A stretch of DNA of 5,477 nt, from positions 1 to 5,477 of the forward strand of contig JADFRB010000165.1 in assembly GCA_022561525.1 (NCBI GenBank), read 5' to 3'. Position 1 is the stretch's first letter, and each line of letters opens with the position of its first letter. A model generated the notes under the pieces. That model was not told where the DNA came from and ran no database searches. It saw nothing but the letters and a program-made list of their open reading frames with translations. Below, piece after piece: positions 1-4,015 of this stretch. Source of the stretch: Nitrospinota bacterium (lineage in GTDB: Bacteria; Nitrospirota; Nitrospiria; Nitrospirales; UBA8639). The position numbers were made by a program, and so were the translations under genes.

Positions 1-164
1 CAAAATTGTCGAATCCCGGAAAACAAGACAATCACCCCCAGAACAAATGCCAGCAGGGATCCCCATTCAGGCAGCAGGGTGGTTCCCCCAATACCAAGTA
101 TTATGGTACCAAGGACTATGCGAATCCGTCGTTCCGTTTTCCCCATATTAAATTGGCATTCCAT
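1..164 (-). CDS. DUF2892 (YgaP-like) small inner-membrane protein, 3' end outside window
   Basis: Partial gene: 54 codons are present and the C-terminus lies beyond the left edge. The translation begins MECQFNMGKTERRIRIVLG and continues into a hydrophobic stretch with a GIGGTT turn, a TLLPEWGSLL segment and a second hydrophobic helix (FVLGVIVLFSGI). The N-terminal pattern (Cys, then N-x-G-x-x-E/D-R-x-x-R-x-x-x-G, followed by two membrane helices) is that of the DUF2892 family, also found as the membrane part of YgaP-type rhodanese proteins. Family members are about 60-70 residues and usually end with a Cys-Pro motif just after the second helix, which would fall outside this window. The ATG at 164 is chosen because a perfect AGGAGG (171-176) lies 6 bases upstream; the later ATG at 146 has no such site. 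The specific function is unknown; members are often linked to sulfur or redox metabolism. Confidence 0.82.
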   Translation of the reverse strand, partial: MECQFNMGKTERRIRIVLGTIILGIGGTTLLPEWGSLLAFVLGVIVLFSGIRQF

Positions 165-170
165 AGGACA

Positions 171-176
171 CCTCCT
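171..176 (-). promoter_or_regulatory. Ribosome binding site of the DUF2892 gene
   Basis: The minus strand reads AGGAGG followed by a 6-base spacer (TGTCCT) and ATG at 164. This is a full match to the anti-Shine-Dalgarno core and decides the start codon of a gene too truncated to be obvious from length alone. Confidence 0.85.
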
Positions 177-261
177 CTTCCAGAATGAAGTCAATGCTGT
201 AAGCTGAGACATTCCCACCATGGCGCTACCCCGGGTATGAACGCCCCTCTACTAAAGAACT

Positions 262-278
262 ATCAAAAATGATGCCAA
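262..278 (-). promoter_or_regulatory. Degenerate sigma-54-like (-24/-12) sequence upstream of the DUF2892 gene
   Basis: The minus strand reads TTGGCATCATTTTTGAT. The -24 half (TTGGCA) and the -12 TTG are present with the correct 10-base spacing after GG, but the critical -12 GC is GA. It would start transcription about 90 bases before the DUF2892 ATG. Because the -12 dinucleotide is normally essential, this is weak; it is listed because it shares TTGGCATC with the much better site at 3642-3658. Confidence 0.22.
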
Positions 279-480
279 TCGAATGGTGGGTAAATGTGTA
301 GGTATTTTGGGAAGATATGAAAATGGAGGCGAGAGAAGTGTCCGATTTATCCCCAAACAGGGTTTGAGAATTGTCCCACAATAGGGCGGGACGAAAGCAA
401 GACCTCATGAAAGAAGAGGCGTATCCGCGGGTAACCATGCATGAGCCCAAGAGGAATCGTGTTCAAGTGCGGTGTTGAAC

Positions 481-504
481 AAGACTCCAAGGGAAATGGG
501 TCTT
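481..504 (-). terminator. Weak hairpin just after the STAS/SEC14-like gene
   Basis: The arms AAGAC / GTCTT, plus one more pair beyond a mismatch, enclose a loop of about 10 bases and begin immediately after the TAA at 505-507. There is no proper U-run after the stem on the minus strand, so termination would be weak at best. It could be a chance structure. Confidence 0.22.
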
Positions 505-867
505 TTACGTGTTAATCCATTCCCAAGCCTCGGAAAGTTGCTCCTCAGTAAAAGTGCGCAAATCAGTTTTCATAAAAAGTGCGCCCAGTTTCGCTCCCCA
601 CTTAACCCAGCGCGTTCCTCCAACCACGGCAAATTTTTCAAAGTCATTTCTGTGAGCCAACCCAAACTTGGCATCATCCCACATGGCCTCTCCTTCCCAG
701 CCATGGAAATCATCGCCCATCTGACATAACACCCGGGCTTTACCCTTTTCCCCTATGATTTTCTCTAAGTGAGGAATGAGAACATCCTTATAATCTGAGT
801 CCGTGAGCTTGCCGCTTGCTCTGATGCCTAAAATATTTCCCTGACTTTCCGGCAGAATCGCAATCAT
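505..867 (-). CDS. STAS/SEC14-like (SpoIIAA-like, DUF3478) protein
   Basis: The predicted protein is 120 residues, about the usual size for stand-alone members of the SpoIIAA-like / STAS_SEC14 family. Typical features are an N-terminal beta strand with N-I-L-G-I-R-A-S-G-K-L (residues 11-21), then T-D-x-D-Y (22-26) leading into helix VLIPHLEKII, a middle strand (ARVLCQM), an acidic aromatic patch with FHGWEGEAMWDD, the strand KFAVVGG with TRWVKW, and a C-terminal FMKTDLRTFTEEQLSEAWEW. The last segment matches the family's usual ending, in which an acidic helix carries A-x-x-W. Family members are small soluble proteins proposed to bind lipids or other hydrophobic ligands; no enzymatic role is known. 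The ATG at 867 is preferred because GGAGG (873-877) lies 5 bases upstream; a TTG at 882 would put that site inside the gene. The gene is separated from the CBS gene by a repeat element of about 200 bases. Confidence 0.85.
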   Translation of the reverse strand: MIAILPESQGNILGIRASGKLTDSDYKDVLIPHLEKIIGEKGKARVLCQMGDDFHGWEGEAMWDDAKFGLAHRNDFEKFAVVGGTRWVKWGAKLGALFMKTDLRTFTEEQLSEAWEWINT

Positions 868-872
868 ATCTT

Positions 873-877
873 CCTCC
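873..877 (-). promoter_or_regulatory. Ribosome binding site of the STAS/SEC14-like gene
   Basis: The minus strand reads GAGGGAGGAAGAT immediately before ATG 867; the GGAGG core has a 5-base spacer. It supports ATG 867 over the upstream in-frame TTG at 882. Confidence 0.75.
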
Positions 878-906
878 CTCAATTCTTAAAATCCGCGCAA
901 GATTAC

Positions 907-1048
907 GCTGAACAAATGTGTATGCTAGGAACTCGAAATCCGAATTTCGAAATCCGAAACAAATCTGAAATACAAAACTCGAATGCTTCAAACAGACCAG
1001 GCCGAATGTGTTTTGGATTTCGATATTCGAATTTCGGATTTGTTCAAC
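907..1048. repeat. Intergenic element with nested inverted repeats, CGAAAT-rich (element 1)
   Basis: The outer arms are TGAACAAAT (909-917) and ATTTGTTCA (1038-1046), perfect over 9 bases and extending to 11 of 12 with the adjoining CG. The inner arms are 938-955 and 1015-1032, matching 16 of 18 when one is reverse-complemented (for example GGATTTCGATATTCGAAT at 1015-1032). The interior repeats the words CGAAAT / ATTTCG and ATCCGAA. It contains no open frame of note. It fills the 185-base gap between the CBS gene stop and the STAS/SEC14-like gene. The arrangement resembles a palindromic dispersed intergenic repeat and could form a long hairpin in RNA or a cruciform in DNA. Its family is not recognised. 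Confidence 0.65.
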
Positions 1049-1060
1049 GCATTTTTGCGT
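1047..1060 (-). terminator. Short hairpin after the CBS-domain gene
   Basis: The sequence ACGCA-TTTT-TGCGT gives a perfect 5-base-pair stem with a 4-base loop, starting 6 bases after the TAA of the CBS gene on the minus strand. No U-tract follows, so it is a weak terminator candidate. It may act together with the adjoining long inverted repeat (907-1048). Confidence 0.3.
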
Positions 1061-1066
1061 AGAACT

Positions 1067-1486
1067 TTAAGCTCCATACACATTGACCAGATGCGGATCA
1101 ACCAAATGATTTAAAATGTTTGATCGAGCAATCAACCCGATCAGTTTTCCATCTCGTACAACTGGCAAACGGATAATCTTTTGGGAAATCATCACGGTGA
1201 TGGCCTCTTGTGCCGTTTGATGCTCCTGGACCGAAATCGGGTCGGTGCTCATAATATCCCCGGCTTTGAGGGTATGAAGATCTTTCGCCTCAGCCATCGC
1301 TTTGAGCAAATCAAATTCCGTCACCATCCCAACGAGATGGTTTCCAGGTTCAATGATAGGAATGCCGCTAAAAGACCCTGATAGAAGAAGTGCCGCCAGG
1401 TCCCGGCCACCATATTCTCTGGTGGCCGCGACAATTCTTGTGGTCATCATATCCCGAACCTTTTTCTTCATCGGGTCATTTTCCAT
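1067..1486 (-). CDS. Two-CBS-domain protein
   Basis: The predicted protein is 139 residues and consists essentially of a tandem CBS pair (Bateman module). CBS1 spans roughly residues 9-70: VRDMMTTRIVAA, the IPIIE strand, and the G-M-V-T-E-F-D-L-L motif that ends a CBS repeat. CBS2 spans roughly 75-132: DIMSTDPISV, then AQEAITVMISQKIIRLPVV, and GLIARSNIL as the matching end motif. Such modules bind adenine nucleotides or related ligands and report energy or redox state to partner proteins; stand-alone versions are usually annotated only as CBS-domain proteins. The start ATG 1486 is backed by AGGAG (1492-1496) with a 5-base spacer. It lies 36 bases after the cbpM stop, so it is probably the last gene of the same operon. 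The ligand cannot be read from the sequence. Confidence 0.92.
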   Translation of the reverse strand: MENDPMKKKVRDMMTTRIVAATREYGGRDLAALLLSGSFSGIPIIEPGNHLVGMVTEFDLLKAMAEAKDLHTLKAGDIMSTDPISVQEHQTAQEAITVMISQKIIRLPVVRDGKLIGLIARSNILNHLVDPHLVNVYGA

Positions 1487-1491
1487 GGCCT

Positions 1492-1496
1492 CTCCT
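1492..1496 (-). promoter_or_regulatory. Ribosome binding site of the CBS-domain gene
   Basis: The minus strand reads AGGAG, a 5-base spacer (AGGCC), then ATG 1486. It supports independent re-initiation after the 36-base gap from cbpM. Confidence 0.7.
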
Positions 1497-1522
1497 GTTT
1501 TTGTGAAAGGGGGGTTTCATCG

Positions 1523-1840
1523 TTAAATCGAGTTCGCACGAGACTCCAATTCCTCAATTCGCTCTATGAGATCTAAGACAATGCTGACTCCTGCCCAATT
1601 AATTCCCAGGTCTCGGTGGAGCCGGAGTCCACTGGAGAGTCGATCAAGAGTCCGGCCTGGGAAAACAATCATTCCTTCGGATGTTGTTCGTGGGGGGTGA
1701 ATAATTTCCCACCGAAGACAGAGTTCTAGGAGTTCTGTCCCAATGCTGAGCCGGGCGCACAATTCATCCTGCGAAATCCAGCTTTGGTACACAATTTCTG
1801 CTGTCACTTCCTCAATGTCCATGGGGGGTTGTTCAGGCAT
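1523..1840 (-). CDS. cbpM: CbpM-type chaperone modulator
   Basis: The predicted protein is 105 residues, matching the usual size of CbpM (about 100). In Escherichia coli, CbpM binds the J-domain of CbpA and inhibits both its DnaK co-chaperone and DNA-binding activities. Features seen are an acidic N-terminus with MDIEEVTAEIV, an HTH-like helical segment WISQDELCARLSI...LELCLRWEII, a short beta-wing with P-P-R-T-T-S-E-G-M-I-V-F, and a C-terminal helix ending NWAGVSIVLDLIERIEELE, typical of MerR-like CbpM folds. The ATG at 1840 overlaps the cbpA stop by 8 bases (ATGCCTGA) and has TGAGG 6 bases upstream. A GTG at 1852 would add four residues but is itself part of that ribosome binding site. The position directly behind cbpA is the standard arrangement and strongly supports the call. 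Confidence 0.88.
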   Translation of the reverse strand: MPEQPPMDIEEVTAEIVYQSWISQDELCARLSIGTELLELCLRWEIIHPPRTTSEGMIVFPGRTLDRLSSGLRLHRDLGINWAGVSIVLDLIERIEELESRANSI

Positions 1841-2801
1841 GTATGGCCTCACGCATAAGATCCGCTCGAGGGTCGGGATGGTCTATCTGTCGAAGCTGTT
1901 CATAGAACGCTTGTTCTTTTTCTGTACAAGAAGAAGGGATCGTGATGGTCAATATCACAAATTGATCTCCATTCCCACCCGAGCGAGATGGAAGACCTTT
2001 TCCTTTCAATCGCATTTTCTGTTTTGATTGGCTACCAGGTGGGATTTTTAAAAGAACGGGCCCGGTCAGTGTTGGCACTTGAACTTCCGTTCCCAAGGCG
2101 GCTTCCCAAGGCCAGAGAGGGAGATCAATGGAAAGATTCGACCCAGATCGATGAAAGACCGGATGAGATAACACATGAATACGAAGATACAAGTCTCCCT
2201 GTGGTCCACCATGTCTTCCCGGAGAACCCTTCCCCTTGACCCGAACACGCTCCCCGTCTTGTACGCCCTTGGGGATTCGGACATCGAGGGTCTGAGGCTT
2301 TCCTGCCGGGTCAGTGATCTGTAGTCGTCTGGTGGAGCCGGTCAGCACTTCCCATATCGTCAGTTGCGCCGTGGCTTCGAGGTCTGGGCCTGGCATCGCA
2401 AAGCCCCGATAGGATGCTCCTTTTTGCCTGGCTTGGGCGCCAAAAAGATTCTCGAAGAGGTCACTGAAATCCTGGGCATTCCCCTCGTGATAGACGGTGT
2501 GCCATTCTCCTCCACCCCTTCCCTCAGTCCCAGCTTGTTGTTGCGCGCGTTGATATGCTTCAGCTTCTTTCCATTGGGGACCAAATTGATCATACTTTTT
2601 TCGTGTCTCCTCATCACGTAACACTTCATAGGCTTCGTTGAGTTCTTTGAATTTTTTTTCCATCTCCACTTTTTGAGCCCCGGGGTGAAGATCGGGGTGA
2701 TATTTCCGGGCCAATCGCCGGTAGGCTTTCTTCATCTCGTCCTGGCTCGCTGTGTTGGAAAGACCCAGACGCGTGTAATAATCTTTGGAAGAATCTGACA
2801 T
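1833..2801 (-). CDS. cbpA: DnaJ-family co-chaperone CbpA (J-domain plus C-terminal substrate-binding domains)
   Basis: The predicted protein is 322 residues, close to E. coli CbpA (306). The J-domain occupies about residues 7-70 (DYYTRLGL, then YRRLARKYHPDLHPG), with the catalytic HPD triad at 35-37 that stimulates DnaK/Hsp70 ATPase. A Gln/Gly-rich linker with a D-F-S-D-L-F-E-N-L-F-G segment (about 110-120) follows, then C-terminal beta domains I and II (about 138-300) with signature pieces LDVRIPKGVQDGERVRVKGKG, GDLYLRIHV, DLPLWPWEAALGTEVQVPTL and RLKGKGLP. The four CxxCxGxG zinc repeats of true DnaJ are absent, which places it in the CbpA/DnaJ type II class. The start ATG 2801 has no clear Shine-Dalgarno sequence. 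It lies 46 bases after the stop of the upstream membrane-protein gene. The stop overlaps the cbpM start, implying coupled translation. Confidence 0.95.
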   Translation of the reverse strand: MSDSSKDYYTRLGLSNTASQDEMKKAYRRLARKYHPDLHPGAQKVEMEKKFKELNEAYEVLRDEETRKKYDQFGPQWKEAEAYQRAQQQAGTEGRGGGEWHTVYHEGNAQDFSDLFENLFGAQARQKGASYRGFAMPGPDLEATAQLTIWEVLTGSTRRLQITDPAGKPQTLDVRIPKGVQDGERVRVKGKGSPGRHGGPQGDLYLRIHVLSHPVFHRSGSNLSIDLPLWPWEAALGTEVQVPTLTGPVLLKIPPGSQSKQKMRLKGKGLPSRSGGNGDQFVILTITIPSSCTEKEQAFYEQLRQIDHPDPRADLMREAIHA

Positions 2802-2847
2802 GGAAAGTGGGCAATGTGTTTGTGATGAAGAAGAATTAGGTGAACGA

Positions 2848-3333
2848 TCAGGTTAACGTATTGACACTTGTCCTCTTGTCTTTTGGTGTGGGTGTATTCC
2901 CATGAAAGCGTTGACTGAAACCAGTTGCGTCCCCAAACTCAGAAAATTTTTCGTGATGGGGAGGTGCATGAAATCCTGGAGTTGCTTGATGTTTACTTGG
3001 ACAAAAATGTCCTTCGGTGTCGCCTGCAATCCGGCCTGCATAGGGAAGAAGCCCGTTGGCATATCCACAATAGACACAAGCAACTTTCAACATCAGGGGA
3101 AGAAAAGACATTCGATGCCGATCAATCAAGATGTAATCCTTGCGGGGAACGAGGGGAATTCCCAATAACGGGAAAGCGATTCGATGGTACAGTTCCAAAA
3201 AAAGATCCAGAAAAACTAAGGGAATAATCATCCCATAGAGGAAAGGCGAAGCCACGATCGTTTGCCAAGTCGGCCAAGTGAAAACCAACTCTTCTGAAGG
3301 TTGCTGTTCCAGGGGTCTGTCGTTGTTAGGCAT
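2848..3333 (-). CDS. Small membrane protein with CxxC...CP cysteine motif, unknown function
   Basis: The predicted protein is 161 residues from ATG 3333 (170 if a TTG at 3360 is used). Residues about 15-30 are an amphipathic, Trp-rich lead-in (FTWPTWQTI), 31-60 a long hydrophobic segment likely to span the membrane (FLYGMIIPLVFLDLFLELY), and 62-75 a basic stretch ending IDRHRM. The soluble part has CVYCGYANG (Cys86 and Cys89), an A-x-x-I-A-x-x-T-E segment and H-F-C-P-S-K-H (Cys111), then HH and EFGDATGF. From memory this Cys-Cys-Gly-Tyr-Ala-Asn-Gly / CPxKH pattern recurs in a conserved but unnamed bacterial family; I cannot name a function. The cysteines and histidines suggest metal or redox chemistry, which is inference. 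The start overlaps the stop of the zinc-ribbon gene by 8 bases (ATGCCTAA) and has no ribosome binding site of its own, so it is probably translationally coupled. Confidence 0.75.
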   Translation of the reverse strand: MPNNDRPLEQQPSEELVFTWPTWQTIVASPFLYGMIIPLVFLDLFLELYHRIAFPLLGIPLVPRKDYILIDRHRMSFLPLMLKVACVYCGYANGLLPYAGRIAGDTEGHFCPSKHQATPGFHAPPHHEKFSEFGDATGFSQRFHGNTPTPKDKRTSVNTLT

Positions 3334-3571
3334 GTAATGCAAATCTGGTTTCTGGCCCAATAAGAGGACCTAAAGGGTTTAATTTGTCCTTGATGCTCCG
3401 AGTTCTGACGTACTGATCAAGTACGTGATGGCAAAGAGGACACTGCCACGTAAGAAGGTGCCTTCGATTATCCTTATAGAAGCCTGCATGTGCTTCAGGA
3501 AACCGAACCATCATCATAAGGAGCCCACATTGATGACAATGAAACGAACGACGTTGTTTATCATTAGCCAT
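3326..3571 (-). CDS. Small zinc-ribbon protein, first gene of the cbpA cluster
   Basis: The predicted protein is 81 residues from ATG 3571. Two CxxC knuckles are clear: C12-H-Q-C15 (in FHCHQCG) and C44-P-L-C47 (in WQCPLCHH), 28 residues apart, which is a classic zinc-ribbon spacing. Between them is a Met-rich strand (LLMMMVRF) and an HAGFYKDNRRHLL segment; the tail is basic and ends NPLGPLIGPETRFALHA. The family is not recognised; roles in nucleic-acid or protein binding are typical of such ribbons but not shown here. ATG 3571 is preferred over an in-frame TTG at 3607, because the stretch between them (KKRKERVR) is only the translated purine-rich leader. Ribosome sites near ATG 3571 are imperfectly spaced (TGAGG at 3575-3579, 3 bases; AGGAG at 3584-3588, 12 bases). 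It is the first gene behind the -24/-12 promoter at 3642-3658. Confidence 0.75.
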   Translation of the reverse strand: MANDKQRRSFHCHQCGLLMMMVRFPEAHAGFYKDNRRHLLTWQCPLCHHVLDQYVRTRSIKDKLNPLGPLIGPETRFALHA

Positions 3572-3641
3572 AGACCTCACCCTCTCCTTCCTTTTTTTAA
3601 AAAACAATGAGATGAAATTCGACGTTCATAACTCTTGAAGA

Positions 3642-3658
3642 AGCAAATGAGATGCCAA
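3642..3658 (-). promoter_or_regulatory. Sigma-54 (-24/-12) promoter of the zinc-ribbon/cbpA operon
   Basis: The minus strand reads TTGGCATCTCATTTGCT. Against the RpoN consensus (TTGGCAC, N5, TTGCA/T) it has the invariant GG of -24 and GC of -12 with exactly 10 bases between them, plus the flanking TTGGCA and TTGCT. Transcription would start near 3631, giving a leader of about 60 bases before ATG 3571. Such promoters need an activator ATPase bound upstream, and a palindromic site sits at a fitting distance (3755-3775). This is a pattern match by eye only. Confidence 0.6.
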
Positions 3659-3754
3659 ACAGATGTGCTAGGAGAGTGGCCAAAAAATAAAGGCTTATCG
3701 TTAGGTTAGGAAGTGTCCCTAATTTTGGGCAATCAGGAAGAGGCAAAGAAAGTG

Positions 3755-3775
3755 TGGCATTTGGCGCCTATGCCA
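3755..3775. promoter_or_regulatory. Palindromic operator-like site upstream of the sigma-54 promoter
   Basis: The arms TGGCAT (3755-3760) and ATGCCA (3770-3775) form a perfect 6-base inverted repeat around a core that includes the self-complementary GGCGCC (3763-3768), one base off centre. The centre is about 135 bases upstream of the predicted start near 3631, within the usual range for an activator of sigma-54 promoters. The regulator is unknown, and the site may be coincidental. Confidence 0.4.
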
Positions 3776-3820
3776 TTCGCCATTTGTGGACTTATAGGTC
3801 TTCTCGCACTTAAACCTGGA

Positions 3821-3982
3821 TTCAGCAGTTGGAGATTTCAGCCTTGCGTGATCCGTGAAGCGTAAAACGTAATCCGTCGTTCGCATTTCGGGGTTTGTAT
3901 ATCGTGAAAGAACGAAATACGAGATACGGACGACGAGCGACGAAATACGGATGAAGCACCATGAACGCTTTCAACTGCTGAA
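3821..3982. repeat. Intergenic element with terminal and nested inverted repeats, CGAAAT/CGT-rich (element 2)
   Basis: The terminal arms TTCAGCAGTTG (3821-3831) and CAACTGCTGAA (3972-3982) are perfect over 11 bases. The inner arms 3873-3890 and 3913-3930 match at 14 of 18 positions around a 22-base loop. The interior is made of short near-repeats of 7-8 bases (CGTGATC, CGTGAAG, CGTAAAA, CGTAATC, then CGAAATACG twice, 3913-3921 and 3941-3949). No gene is present in it. The overall plan (outer arms, inner CGAAAT arms, no coding capacity, 160 bases) parallels element 1 at 907-1048. It may be a non-autonomous mobile or dispersed palindromic repeat. The family is not recognised. Confidence 0.62.
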
Positions 3983-4015
3983 ATTACGTAAAGCTGGGAT
4001 GGCGGAGGGAAGGTA

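Larger units (their letters stand above)
165..504. other. Gene-free gap of about 340 bases
   Basis: No convincing gene is seen on either strand. A 74-codon minus-strand frame (226-450) has no recognisable domain, no clear ribosome binding site and a composition unlike its neighbours, so I treat it as chance. The gap contains the ribosome binding site of the DUF2892 gene, a degenerate -24/-12-like sequence on the minus strand (262-278), and a short weak hairpin (481-504) directly after the stop of the STAS/SEC14-like gene. An 8-base inverted repeat (CCCACCAT 214-221, ATGGTGGG 283-290) is close to chance expectation. Confidence 0.6.
3572..4015. other. Gene-free regulatory gap of about 440 bases
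   Basis: The gap between the RlaP-type gene stop and the zinc-ribbon gene start has no supportable open frame. It contains, from right to left, repeat element 2 (3821-3982), the palindromic site (3755-3775) and the -24/-12 promoter (3642-3658), then a purine-rich leader with ribosome-binding-like sequences. No terminator with a U-tract is visible after the RlaP-type gene. Confidence 0.6.

Noticed and set aside
6..188. Plus-strand open frame of 60 codons, rich in Gln, Pro and Asn
   Set aside because: It lies opposite the DUF2892 gene, has no ribosome binding site, and its composition is that of an antisense shadow.
214..290. Inverted repeat CCCACCAT / ATGGTGGG separated by 61 bases
   Set aside because: Short arms with a long spacer are expected by chance, and there is no supporting context.
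226..450. Minus-strand frame of 74 codons in the left gap
   Set aside because: No recognisable domain, no convincing ribosome binding site, and no coupling to a neighbour; probably chance.
2853..3083. Second minus-strand frame inside the membrane-protein gene, which could suggest a frameshift
   Set aside because: The main frame keeps the family-like pattern (FCPSKH, HH, EFGDATGF) through to its stop, so no frameshift is needed.
335..3718. GAAGTGTCC shared by two gene-free gaps (335-343 and 3710-3718), reminiscent of insertion-sequence ends
   Set aside because: Nine bases shared with poorly matching flanks is near chance, and no transposase remnant or matching partner end is seen.
3821..3982. 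CRISPR array
   Set aside because: The repeating units are 7-9 bases, variable and not separated by spacers of constant length; no cas gene is nearby.
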